Assembly (NCBI GenBank): GCA_950097015.1 | Contig: CATNEN010000029.1 | Location: 5,785,501 to 5,849,500 of the forward strand | DNA from: Macrostomum hystrix | Taxonomy: Eukaryota; Platyhelminthes; Macrostomidae | Length of the DNA: 64,000 nucleotides | Reading direction: 5' to 3' | In this document: piece by piece, positions 1 to 11,898 of the stretch | How the letters are laid out: each line of letters begins with the position of its first letter | How positions within the stretch are numbered: position 1 is the first letter of the stretch | Translations under genes and position numbers: made by a program | Notes under the pieces: generated by a model | The model's input: the letters and a program-made list of their open reading frames with translations, nothing else | Database searches by the model: none | Told to the model about the DNA's origin: nothing

Positions 1-202
1 AAAACAAACTTTCCTTCTCTGTCTCCCTTTTACCTTGTTACCCCAGCGAGTTTTAAACGAACAATCGCAACTCCTTACCCAGAGGAGGAACTCCTCTCAC
101 CAATCCACCCTCACATTTAAATGCATTCCCATTCTTTTTGGCTTAGGATTAGGGTTAGATTAGGATTAGAGAGGCATCTGCTTAGATATTCAATCTCATC
201 TG

Positions 203-830
203 TTGTTAATGGTATTGTCTGCAAACTCAGGTAAGTGCAGTTATAATGAAGCATTTCTTGAGTTAGGTTTCACAACTGCGAATGAAAAACCACAATGTGT
301 TATCTGCGAAGTCACATTATTGTCAAAGGAGTCAATGAAACCAAACAAACTCAAGCGTCATCTGCAAACACAGCACCCTGAAGTTGCAACTAAGCCATGC
401 GAGTATACTTAATGGAGAAGTTAAGGCATCAAATTCCATCAGTTGGTATCACTGAACCAGCGTGCACAGGCAGCGTGCACAGGAAAGAACAGTAGTGCTG
501 TGAAACGCATCCAAGATGTCACGCCTGACGCTAGCTGGACACATTGCTTTATCCATCATGAAGCACTGGCAGCCAAAGACTTGTCAGCTGACCTCCACGC
601 CATCTTGACAGACGTTCCCATGGTGAATTTCATCAAAAGCTGACCTCTGAATCATTGACTGTGCACAGTGCTGTGCGACGAAATGGGGGCTGAGCACAGT
701 TCCCTCCTTCTCCACACCAAAGTTCGCTGGCTATCGCATGGTCGCATGCTTATTATAGGGGTCACAAACAAACAAAAAAGATGCAAGGGAATAAATTAGG
801 GTTGCCTGAATAAAAGGTTGAGAACCGCTG
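203..830 (+). pseudogene. ZBED5-like hAT transposase relic with 3' terminal inverted repeat
   Basis: The first frame (203-409) reads like the BED zinc-finger region of ZBED5/FAM200-type domesticated hAT transposases. It has a CxxC pair (CVIC), the phrase SMKPNKLKRHL and a following H. A second frame (443-643) continues with the family's WTHC..HHEALAAK..L and VNFIKS blocks. After a stop, 650-760 still reads CDEMGAEH, LLLHTKVRWLSHGR in a broken frame. Stops and frame changes make it non-coding. The segment ends at 811-830 in GGTTGAGAACCGCTG, the usual Charlie-type hAT inverted-repeat end. No matching left end is visible before position 203, so the element is truncated or internally deleted. Confidence 0.8.
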
Positions 831-1688
831 TACTAGATTACATGGTTGCTGGGCATTTCAGTGCCTTTGCTTTTTGGTAACTTTTTGATGCATTTCAGTT
901 CCTACAAACACATGAAATATAATACATTTTATAGCATTACAATGCATTATTAGCAGCATGTTGGTCCTATTGTTTTGTTTTTTTCAATGCATGACACCAT
1001 TTGTTGTTGTAAGTGCTCATAGCTTGTAACTATTGTAATTTCAATTGTACTACTACAGTAGTGAGCTGTAAATAATGTGTTACGTACATGTACATCAAAG
1101 ATAACATATTTCTAAAATCAAAACATACGAATCTCAAAAGTAATCTAAAAATATATAATCAGGCAAAAAGTCTAATGACTATAAATTTGTCCTCAATCTC
1201 TTTGAAACCTTTCGCCAAAGGCACAGCCATCTGTCTTGATCATGGACTATAAAGCTATTGCATGAAACACCTCACATTGAGTTTTTCTTATTGTCGCTTA
1301 TTGGACAATGCAGACAAAAATACATAATGCTTGGGGGCAGTTATCAGATAGTATGATGACTACAACTTAGCTTTTTGTCACCTGTACCCATTTTGTTGGC
1401 TATTAAACAATTGGCTATTAAACAATGTATCTTTCAGTTTTATTTACTTTGTTTTTACTGTGTTTTTATGCAATGGCTTTTAATTTTTGCTTTATTGCTT
1501 ATTTACTCACTTTTTGTGTTGCAAATAAATTGTGATACAAATATAATCTGCCTTAGTAGTACAATTTGAATTACAATGGTTCAAAGCTACAAGCATTTAC
1601 AAATAAAAAACAAAGCAACAAGACAGACACATGGCTAATAATGCATTTTAGTTTATACCACGTCTTTTATGTCATGTATTTGTGGGTA
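831..1688. other. AT-rich intergenic stretch
   Basis: No coding pattern, tRNA or repeat could be recognised here. The short open frames are T-rich and look accidental. Confidence 0.5.
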
Positions 1689-2403
1689 CCTGGACACATC
1701 GTCATCTTACAACTTCGTCATCCAGATGACAATCTGTCCAATATCTCAGAGGGTGGATGTCAAAGAGACTTAGACTTGCACGGACACTTCGTCATATATA
1801 AAACAAAAGTTTTCAAAGTTATAACAGAACCACCCCTCCCAGCCTCCCCACCCCTCCTCACATCGTGTTGGCACCTATCTTTCAACTCTTATATTTAAAT
1901 CAGTTCTGACACCTCCTTTTGACAATTTAGAGAGTGAAGTGTGTTCACACCACTGCCCTACCACCCCACTCTCACTTTATTGATGACAAAATTGATTGCT
2001 TGTTATTAGTAGATGACGAACTGACCAAACTTTAAAGCATGCCAATTGGCTGGATGACGAAGTGTCCTACCTTCATACATGCGCAACCTCCCAAATCTTA
2101 GCCGGCCGTGCGACTTAGTTTTTGCTCTCATTTGCGACTTAGTTCATTTCATTGCTCTATTTACGACTTAGTTTGCTCTCATTTGCTCTCTTTTTCTCTC
2201 CCCTTTTTCCTTTTCTTCACGCCTTCCTTTTTTGTCCCTTGGTCCCCCCTTTGATTTTTTTGCGCTTGGTCAATTGGTTTTTGCGACTTACCTTGCTTGG
2301 CCCTTGTTTCACCCGGCCGGTTCGGCCGGGTCGGCCGGGTGTTGCGCATGTATGCCTACCTTCCAAGTGGATGACAAAGTTGTAAGATGACGAAGTGTCT
2401 AGG
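1689..2403. mobile_element. Nested inverted-repeat (MITE-like) element
   Basis: The ends form a terminal inverted repeat of about 35 bp. Left 1689-1723 (CCTGGACACATCGTCATC...) matches the reverse complement of 2369-2403 with about three mismatches. Inside lies a second pair with the same core (GGACACTTCGTCAT at 1782-1795, its complement at 2054-2067). A third inverted pair is about 2069-2110 against 2320-2365, carrying the shared block CATACATGCGCAAC. No transposase is encoded. The structure suggests a non-autonomous foldback element that took a second copy of itself. The target duplication is unclear, so the superfamily is not assigned. Confidence 0.7.
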
Positions 2404-4984
2404 ATCCTCAAAAAGGTATCTAGAAGCAAGACCAGGCCTCAAAAAGCCTAGCATAAATAAAAAGTCTAGGCACTGAAATGCTTGGCAACCAATTACATCT
2501 AGTCTAGGCCCTAGTCTTAGGCCTTGGCCAAGAAGTATTTGATAGCATTAGCTAACCAGTACAGCAATAAGCTATTGAATTTAAATTCCTAGGCCTAACC
2601 CCAAGGGTATAAAGCTTACCAGGGCATAGGGGCCTAACTCATAACTTATAACTCATAATATCAGGGCATAAATTTTCATTAAGATGTAGTCATTTAATAA
2701 CTAGCTACTCTACTAGCTAGCTAGGCCTTCCAAGTCAATTATATAAAATAAATAGTCCCTAGGCCTAGCTTTAATTTCGTTTTTATTAGAAACTTAGATT
2801 TTTGTGTTTATATAAATATAAAAAATCACTATAGGGCGGGCTATTGAATGGAGTGTAAGTCAAATGAAATTAGCCAACCTACTACAGCTACTACGCCTAC
2901 TATAAAAGTGGAAATGGAATGATCTTCCAATCTGTTTTGTTTCTGATCTGTTTCTTCCAATAATTACTTTAAAATATGGTATTTTCGGATATCATACAAG
3001 ACGGCAATAGAGCTGAGCAGGGGATTGAGCTTTCTTGGCGTCTAGTCGGACAATAATTCACTGCTCGTTCACTCGTTCCCATTGAGACGGTGCGGGCAAA
3101 GGACCTTGTGACAAATAAACCTAGCCAGATATTAACCGCTACACCTCATGACTCGTCGTTTAGTTTAATTCCGTGACTTTCCGTCCCAACATATTCATTA
3201 AATAAAAGCTATACATTTGAATTTCGGTCCGTCCAATACATAAATTCATAGAAACAGGCATAGCTACAAGTAGTCGTGAAATTACGCAACTGCTTTCTCT
3301 AATTTTCTTCGAACAGAATCTCAACTTATTCGATAGACTGACTGTAAATGTTATTCAATAGACTGGAAATATAACTAGACGTTGAAAGCCTTCTGTGTTT
3401 GAGTTAATCGCAATTCAGTTTAAGTGAGTTTGTGAAACGTTTAATGCACTGCCCATTATTAAAAAAGACTAAATATGTTTCCCATATAACTTAAAATTAT
3501 TTTCCTTTATAAGGGAAATCGAGAGAAGTTTTAATTCTACGTTCTTTATTTTTAATGTGATGCACTAGATTTTTTTCTAATTCAACTTTCATTTCTGCCT
3601 CCTAAAAGGTGCCTTGATTCCCAGTTGAGAAATTTTGAGCGAAAGTTTAGCATGTACATCTGGAACCAGTACATGGTAAATCGGAATAAATGTACACTGA
3701 TCACAATTGACAATGCACAATTTCGTTTATATTACTCTGGGTCGTTTCCTACTTGTCCCATGTTTAATTGTGATCACGATCAATGATTTTGACTTTAAAG
3801 AGATGAAGCCAAAAAATTGTCGAATCAATTATTAGTGTTCGATGAAGTATGAAGTATGAAGCCGACCATCACACTGAGTCGTAGTGTGTATTTGTTTCCT
3901 GTGCTGCAATTTAATTTTGGAGTCAATCAAAATGAGAGAGTTTAAGGTGAAGCAGATGATAGTGATATAATGACAAGGTCTGAGGCTGCAGGAATAGTCT
4001 TACTAAATCGACTCGTGTATATTGACTTACTACTTATATTACTTTACTATTCTACGAGTACTTTGTTGCTTTACTAACATGTACCAGACTTGCATGAATC
4101 AAATATAATACTCGTAATAGTCCACCTAATTAGGTGCATTAACAGTTAAAAGTAATTGTTGCAGGCGAGATACTGAGTTATGAGTTATGATCGTGAGGGT
4201 GTCGCAGCATGGATCTAATTGGAGTTCACGCTTGCTGTTGTATGTCTGGCCGAGTGCCAAAACTGGCGCATGGGAGAAGAGAGAGACAGGAGAAGCAGAG
4301 AACAGGCCTCCCAATGTCAGCGCCTGATCCCTCTCGGCCTTGCGCGCGCCCCTCCCCCCATGTACTGTTGTCCCATTCCAACTGACGGTCCGTTCCTGCT
4401 CTGTCTGAAGCCGTCCTGAATAACCCTTTTGGGTATAGCAGCCGTACTTTGGCAAGACTTGCGCACTGGGAAATACACTGAAACACACATTGCGTAGAAC
4501 AGGATCGGCCCCCATTTGGATATTTGTGCAACAGCGGGGATTCCACCCAACCAGGACGGTGCCAAGATCTCATCATGCACATGCAACATAAATGCAGCGA
4601 TGGTCCATGAAATCTATAGATTGGGGGCTGGAGGAAGGGCGCTGACTCAGACACGCCCACGCAATATGTTGAAGAGGCCTGCACGTAGAGCTACGATCCC
4701 CTGCAGCTGTGGAGTTCCAATTGAAGGAAGACTTTTGTAGTGGACACTCGAACAGTTGCCAAGTCCCCTTCTACTGGTCCGGGAGTAGCGCCATCTTTGT
4801 ACTGATCTTCCACATTGGAGCATTGTTAAATGTACAGAAGCTAGTGCATCCGTACCTGAAGCTGTTCACTATAGCCTATATTGTCCGACCGCGTGCATGT
4901 AGGTACGTTACTTGCCAATAGTCTAGTTATTTTTTTTAGCAAAGATTGACGAAAAAAAGAATTGAAGATTTCGCCTTTACTCAC
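2404..4984. other. Intergenic stretch without recognised genes
   Basis: The region is AT-rich with scattered short open frames. Overlapping open frames on both strands at 4126-4740 were read but carry no recognisable domain, splice pattern or family motif. Confidence 0.4.
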
Positions 4985-5290
4985 AGAGGTTGCATAAGTG
5001 TAGAGGATGAAACTGCCAGCAGAGGGACCACAAATGTAGAGGATAACGGCCAGCAGAGGGACCACAAGTGCAGAGGATATCTGCCAACAGAGGGACCACA
5101 AGGGTAGAGGATAAAACTGCCAACATAGGGACCACAAGTGCAGAGGATAACTACCAACAGAGGGACCACAAGTGTAGAGGACAACTGCCAACAGAGGTTG
5201 CACAAGTGTAGAGGACAACTGCCAACAGAGGGACAACAAGGGTAGAGGATAACTGCCAACAGAGGGACAACAAGGGTAGAGGATAAACAG
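4985..5290. repeat. 34-bp minisatellite, about 9 copies
   Basis: A direct tandem repeat with core GTAGAGGATAACTGCCAACA followed by GAGGGACCACAAG. The period is 34 bp in the right part (GCCAAC at 5221 and 5255). Some left copies carry small insertions (AAAACTGCC). Confidence 0.9.
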
Positions 5291-6448
5291 GGAAACAGGG
5301 AGGTTTTCTATGAATAGGTTATCTCTTGCCAGATTAAAAGAACAAAATACGAGTTCTAGCTCGTATCTGACCCAATTGTTGATTCCGTACGGTTCTAACC
5401 TGGATTGGATCACCTTTATCATCGTAACATGTGAAACTCCGGATATACAAACAGGATTTACAATCGAATTCGAACGGTCTCTTTTAAAAGCACAATAACC
5501 AAACGACAGCTAGCATATGATTAAACTGGAAAGCAGTCCCATGCACCCACCAGAGCGGACCCTTGCTGTGGTAACAGGGCATCCTAATGAATTTAATATC
5601 CAGATACAAGCTGAATGCTGTCGTGCAACAATTACTATTTGCCGCCCATATCAAAGAGCTGTGGGTGCGTAACAGTATAAGGGTTAAGGGTTAGTGAAGG
5701 AACTCAGTGTACGGTCAAACTCAGTGCAATTCCGCGGGGTGGGAGTCTCCACCGAAGCAACTAAGAGCAGGGCTATAAGCTCAGCTGGGTCGCATTCCAA
5801 CACTCCCTCCTGCCAGTGCGAGACTTTGCGTGGGAGGAGGGTGCAGTGAAAAAACACATTCTTAACACAGCATGCAATGAGCACATACTGTGCTTTGTGC
5901 ACTCACACTCACGCACACACGCACACACACGCACCAAGAAGGAGTGCTGTATAGGATTATACAGCACCAGTAAAAATCGCTAATAAACCAAGACCAAACA
6001 ATATAATCTTTGTCCGTCCCTGCAGTCAGGTAAAGTCAAGTGCAATCTGTTACAGCCATAAATTATGGACTAAATAATAAGAGCAACTGATGTCATTAAG
6101 GAAGCGATGAACAAAATGGGAAATGCACTCGCTATTTTAAATTAGTTCAGTACCGTTTTAAAGGTGTTTTTACACTTCATATAGGCACCTGCACTAGCCA
6201 TGAGCCGTTGTCTTTCTTTCAGAGGCTTCAAGTTTCCGATTTCCTGCCGCAAACACATCCCCCCAGATGTGATGTGTGAGATTTCGCCGACAATTTCCTT
6301 CACCAGTTTCACCCACCCACTAAAAGCTACTACTTCCTACCTTTCTCTACTTTCCTGTGATTCTCCCATTTCCTAATAGTTTTCTCGGTTTCCTCGTCTA
6401 ACTGTTTTCCAACCATGCCAGAAAACAAAAGTTATGAATTAATGAACC
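5291..6448. other. Intergenic stretch with a short CA-rich microsatellite
   Basis: No gene was recognised. A CACACA/CACGCA microsatellite occupies about 5899-5935. Confidence 0.5.
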
Positions 6449-6465
6449 ATGATTCTAACCATGAT

Positions 6466-7712
6466 TGACCCACCAACATCGGGCCCCAGCCTTTACAAAT
6501 CGCGCTCTAAGGCTAGCAACCTTCAACTGCTGAAACCTGCCTGGAGAAAGGGCATGCTCGCACAGCTGGCATCTGACCTGCGGCTGGACCTCGTCATGCT
6601 GCAGGAGGTGTCAATCACTGCTGAGTCTGGCCTACACCGTGAGGATCTGGGGCCGGCTGGACGCTGCACTACACGTCAGCGGACAGCAGAGGCCGCGGAG
6701 GAGTCGGCGTGCTTGTCGGACCACGGCTACGCGAGAGCATCTGCTGCGTCAGCCTGTCTGCCTGCTGCGCGTGGACTTGAGGCTGCGTCACGGCTTTTCT
6801 GTGCGTACGCTCCCACAGCTGCCCATCAGCAGTAGGCGCAGGTATTCTTCGAGTGCTGCGGGTGCCTGCGCTACCTGTTTGTGTCGCCACGCCAGAACGC
6901 CAACACCGCCGCGCTAGCGGACCTGATGGCGAGGCTCGACCTGGTGTCAGCCAACACGCGCTTCCGCAAACCGCCCCAACCGGCTGGCGACCTTCACCGG
7001 CTGCAAGCGAAGGAGGCGGAAAGCGCGAGGCCGATTCGCCACGACCCGCTTGGCGCAGCTCGACCACGTGCTGATTCGCCATCGCGAACGCAGCCGGCTG
7101 CAGAACTGCGACACAATGGAACCCCTGGCTGTCCGGTCCGACCATCGCCTGCTCTACTGCGACCTGAGGCTCTCTGATCCGCTGTACAGACCACCAAAAC
7201 GCCCTAGGAGAAGGCATTTCCGCGCCTTGCAAGACCCAGGCACCCGCCGCAAGTTTGCGTACGCCTTTGCGACCGCCCTGGGATCAGCGCAGGCGCCGGA
7301 CTACAGCACAATCAGCTCAGCCATCGCCACTGCCGCTGCCAAGACCCTGGCGCTTATGGAGCCCGCTTCACGGCAACTTCTAGTTTAGGCGAGCGACCCG
7401 GAGGTCGTTGATGCCCGCCGCACAGTTGAGCAGCTGTCATCCGGGCCGAAGCCCAGAGCCGCTGCAGGATGTCCTGCTGTGGACCTCGCTGGGACCGCGC
7501 AGGCGCGGCCAGGGACGATCAGTCCGCTATGTCGACCGTCTTTTTGAAGACGCGCGAGCACCCAGCCAGGCGGCCGGCGTGAAGCATGTTAGAGACCTGG
7601 CTCTGAAACGCGCGATTTTACGCTCCCCCCTCTTGACCACTTCTGTGGTCGGCGAGGGGCGTAACTATTATTATTATTTTTTATTATTATATTATTATTA
7701 TACGCTCGTATT
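6466..7712 (+). mobile_element. Internally deleted AP-endonuclease LINE copy with 17-bp target duplication
   Basis: Three frames joined by frameshifts give the N-terminal half of an apurinic-type endonuclease of a non-LTR retrotransposon. The readable blocks are LDLVMLQEVS near 6580, FCAYAP near 6800, then LVSANTRF, LDHVLIRH and RSDHRLLYCDLRL up to about 7175. After 7388 the sequence jumps to the extreme C-terminal tail of the same element type (RRGQGRSVRYVDRLFEDARAP at 7500-7565). The whole reverse transcriptase is therefore missing. An ATT-rich tail follows at 7665-7705. The copy is bracketed by a perfect duplication ATGATTCTAACCATGAT at 6449-6465 and 7713-7729. The tail matches the copies at 38.9 and 47.5 kb. 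It is non-functional. Confidence 0.88.
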
Positions 7713-7729
7713 ATGATTCTAACCATGAT

Positions 7730-8390
7730 CTTAAGGTTTCATTTCTCAAAAATGCAATGAGCAATTAGATCAGACAGTGGAGAGATGAGGCAGGGGAGAA
7801 ATGAGGCAGGGGAGGTAATATGTTTACAGCAGCCTGTGGACGGACTTTGGGAGTTTGTCGACTTCTGGCGCAAAGCCTTTTTGAATCCGGCAGTTTAATC
7901 TCACTGGCTAGTATTTTTAGCGCACCAAAATGCGTCAAAGCTGTTGCAAGGGATTCCCATGGCCTGTGGACCTACCACCAACACTTGCCCGAGCTAGGAG
8001 TTTCCTGTACTGGGCGGGCCACTCCATTTAAGGCCAATACGAAAAGAGGGTGTGGGGAGGTGCAGTAAACTTGGCTACAGCTATAGCCGCGGCTTGTATG
8101 CATATAAATATATAGTAAGGAGAAGGAGAGCCCACGCAAAAAACTCACGATTGCCGCTCTGAAGAGATTGCAGAGATATCCATGAGTATAAAACTCATCG
8201 TTTTTATTGACTGGTCCCTGTAAAATGGAAGGTTGAAACATCATCAGCTGAGGGTAAGCTACTGGCGAATGTTTGAGAGCTGGTGTCTCATCTCTTCTGC
8301 TGCTAGTCTTTGAAGCCTGATATTAGGTGGCCAGAGAGTACTACTCTTGAGGCCGCTCTTATCTTGAATGTTTGAGAAGTACTTCATATC
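7730..8390. other. Intergenic stretch without recognised genes
   Basis: Nothing coding was recognised. A short AGCCGCGGCTTG block near 8085 resembles the 3' part of the SINE at about 30.27 kb, but is too short to call. Confidence 0.4.
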
Positions 8391-11351
8391 ATGGGCTACT
8401 TCATGCCCTTATCAATCTGCTTCTTCATGCCCTTATCAATCTGCTTCTTCATGAGTTTATCAATCTGCTACTTCATGAGTTTATCAATCTGCTTCTTCAT
8501 GAGTTTATCAATCTGCTTCTTCATGCCCTTATCAATCTGCTTCTTCATGAGTTTATCAATCTGCTACTTCATGAGTTTATCAATCTGCTTCTTCATGCGT
8601 TATCAATCTGCTTCTTCATGAGTTTATCAATCTGCTTCTTCATGAGTTTATCAATCTGCTTCTTCATGAGTTTATCAATCTGCTTCTTCATGAGTTTATC
8701 AATCTGCTTCTTCATGAGTTTATCAGTCTGCTTCTTCATGAGTTTATCAATCTGCTTCTTCATGAGTTTATCAATCTGCTTCTTCATGAGTTTATCAATC
8801 TGCTTCTTCATGAGTTTATCAGTCTGCTTCTTCATAAGTTTATCAGTCTGCTTCTTCATGAGTTTATCAATCTGCTTCTTCATGAGTTTATCAATCTGCT
8901 TCTTCATGAGTTTATCAATCTGCTTCTTCATGAGTTTATCAATCTGCTTCTTCATGAGTTTATCAATCTGCTTCTTCATGAGTTTATCAATCTGCTTCTT
9001 CATGAGTTTATCAGTCTGCTTCTTCATGAGTTTATCAGTCTGCTTCTTCATGAGTTTATCAATCTGCTTCTTCATGAGTTTATCAGTCTGCTTCTTCATG
9101 AGTTTATCAATCTGCTTCTTCATGAGTTTATCAATCTGCTTCTTCATGAATTTATCAATCTGCTTCTTCATGAGTTTATCAATCTGCTTCTTCATGAGTT
9201 TATCAATCTGCTTCTTCATGAGTTTATCAATCTGCTTCTTCATGAGTTTATCAATCTGCTTCTTCATGAGTTTATCAGTCTGCTTCTTCATGAGTTTATC
9301 AATCTGCTTCTTCATGAGTTTATCAATCTGCTTCTTCATGAGTTTATCAATCTGCTTCTTCATGAGTTTATCAATCTGCTTCTTCATGAGTTTATCAATC
9401 TGCTTCTTCATGAGTTTATCAATCTGCTTCTTCATGAGTTTATCAATCTGCTTCTTCATGCCGTTATCAATCTGCTTCTTCATGAGTTTATCAATCTGCT
9501 TCTTCATGCCCTTATCAATCTGCTTCTTCATGAGTTTATCAATCTGCTTCTTCATGCCCTTTATCAATCTGCTTCTTCATGAGTTTATCAATCTGCTTCT
9601 TCATGAGTTTATCAATCTGCTTCTTCATGAGTTTATCAAGTCTGCTTCTTCATGAGTTTATCAATCTGCTTCTTCATGAGTTTATCAATCTGCTTCTTCA
9701 TGAGTTTATCAATCTGCTTCTTCATGAGTTTATCAATCTGCTTCTTCATGAGTTTATCAATCTGCTTCTTCATGCCCTTATCAATCTGCTTCTTCATGAG
9801 TTTATCAATCTGCTTCTTCATGAGTTTATCAATCTGCTTCTTCATGCCCTTATCAATCTGCTTCTTCATGAGTTTATCAATCTGCTTCTTCATGAGTTTA
9901 TCAATCTGCTTCTTCATGAGTTTATCAATCTGCTTCTTCATGAGTTTATCAGTCTGCTTCTTCATGAGTTTATCAATCTGCTTCTTCATGAGTTTATCAA
10001 TCTGCTTCTTCATGAGTTTATCAATCTGCTTCTTCATGAGTTTATCAATCTGCTTCTTCATGAGTTTATCAATCTGCTTCTTCATGAGTTTATCAATCTG
10101 CTTCTTCATGAGTTTATCAATCTGCTTCTTCATGAGTTATCAATCTGCTTCTTCATGAGTTTATCAATCTGCTTCTTCATGAGTTTATCAATCTGCTTCT
10201 TCATGAGTTTATCAATCTGCTTCTTCATGAGTTTATCAATCTGCTTCTTCATGAGTTTATCAATCTGCTTCTTCATGAGTTTATCAATCTGCTTCTTCAT
10301 GAGTTTATCAATCTGCTTCTTCATGAGTTTATCAATCTGCTTCTTCATGAGTTTATCAATCTGCTTCTTCATGAGTTTATCAATCTGCTTCTTCATGAGT
10401 TTATCAATCTGCTTCTTCATGAGTTTATCAATCTGCTTCTTCATGCCCTTATCAATCTGCTTCTTCATGAGTTTATCAGTCTGCTTCTTCATGAGTTTAT
10501 CAGTCTGCTTCTTCATGAGTTTATCAATCTGCTTCTTCATGAGTTTATCAATCTGCTTCTTCATGAGTTTATCAATCTGCTTCTTCATGAGTTTATCAAT
10601 CTGCTTCTTCATGAGTTTATCAATCTGCTTCTTCATGAGTTTATCAATCTGCTTCTTCATGCCCTTATCAATCTGCTTCTTCATGAGTTTATCAATCTGC
10701 TTCTTCATGAGTTTATCAATCTGCTTCTTCATGAGTTTATCAGTCTGCTTCTTCATGAGTTTATCAATCTGCTTCTTCATGAGTTTATCAATCTGCTTCT
10801 TCATGAGTTTATCAATCTGCTTCTTCATGAGTTTATCAATCTGCTTCTTCATGAGTTTATCAATCTGCTTCTTCATGCCCTTATCAATCTGCTTCTTCAT
10901 GAGTTTATCAATCTGCTTCTTCATGCCCTTATCAATCTGCTTCTTCATGAGTTTATCAGTCTGCTTCTTCATGAGTTTATCAGTCTGCTTCTTCATGAGT
11001 TTATCAATCTGCTTCTTCATGAGTTTATCAATCTGCTTCTTCATGAGTTTATCAATCTGCTTCTTCATGAGTTTATCAATCTGCTTCTTCATGAGTTTAT
11101 CAATCTGCTTCTTCATGAGTTTATCAATCTGCTTCTTCATGAGTTTATCAATCTGCTTCTTCATGAGTTTATCAATCTGCTTCTTCATGAGTTTATCAAT
11201 CTGCTTCTTCATGAGTTTATCAATCTGCTTCTTCATGAGTTTATCAATCTGCTTCTTCATGCCCTTATCAATCTGCTTCTTCATGAGTTTATCAATCTGC
11301 TTCTTCATGAGTTTATCAATCTGCTTCGTCATGAGTTTATCAATCTGCTTG
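8391..11351. repeat. 24-bp minisatellite, about 123 copies (3 kb)
   Basis: Units begin ATGAGTTTATCAATCTGC and end TTCTTC. Most copies are identical. Two common variants occur: ATGCCC in place of ATGAGT, and TCAGTC in place of TCAATC. The unit has no stop in several frames, so long open frames appear on both strands (repeats of MSLSICFF on +, KKQIDKLM on -). There is no start context, splice signal or non-repetitive domain to suggest a real protein. A pattern of one ATGCCC variant followed by two TCAGTC variants recurs 480 bp apart (10443 and 10923), showing block duplication. Single-base slips at about 8598, 9560 and 10138 shift the open frame. Confidence 0.97.
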
Positions 11352-11571
11352 GTCTACATATGGTGTAACACATCCTGAGCCAGGATTTAAAAAGCACAAT
11401 GAACTAACAGAGAAAACTGGCTTTAAGCTCCATGGGATTGTCCCACGCTTTTCCATGCTGAGCGGCGCTAGACCAGACCGTATTGCATTGCCAGTGAATC
11501 TGGAACATATCAGCAGGGGGGTATTTCCTAGGCCACTGCGAAATATTGCGAAGCTTGAATTGAGCATTTTT
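11345..11571 (+). other. Unrecognised open segment between two minisatellites
   Basis: A + frame from the edge of the 24-bp array to the TAG near 11571 reads as varied, protein-like sequence (HPEPGF, GFKLHGIVPRFSML, PVNLEHISRGVFPRPL). It could be the last exon of a gene, or a transposon remnant whose upstream part was replaced by the array. No family was recognised and no clean acceptor could be fixed. Confidence 0.25.
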
Positions 11572-11898
11572 TAGCAAACAAGTCTCTAATCCTTAGATAG
11601 ATAGTCCCACACAGAATATGGGGTGCAACATTTGACACAAAATAGGCCGTATCGCCTTGCCGACACTCGGGCTGGGGAGTCACTGGAGGCATACTTTTCG
11701 GACAAGACTGCAGTTGCCGCAACTGCCGGGAGTCTGACATGGCGCAGCACCCTCGCCATTATCTGGGCCAGCAGAAAATGCGTCACCGACGGTATCTTTT
11801 TATCTACAGCCACACACTCACACTCTCTCTCTGCTTCTTAGGTTCTGAAATTAATTCATTCGTAATTAGAGATATGCGCGTTGCCCGTAGCCAAGCTA

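Noticed and set aside
160-172. Telomeric repeat (TTAGGG) tract
   Set aside because: Only one or two degenerate units of TTAGGGTTAGATTAGG are present; not an array.
4126-4740. Overlapping open frames on both strands as a gene
   Set aside because: No family motif, no splice pattern, and mutual shadowing on both strands.
8391-11351. CRISPR array
   Set aside because: Units are head to tail with no unique spacers, and the genome is eukaryotic.
8372-11378. Long open frames (up to 599 codons) repeating MSLSICFF or KKQIDKLM as coiled-coil or membrane proteins
   Set aside because: They are products of a stop-free 24-bp unit, open on both strands, with no unique domain, splice context or start.
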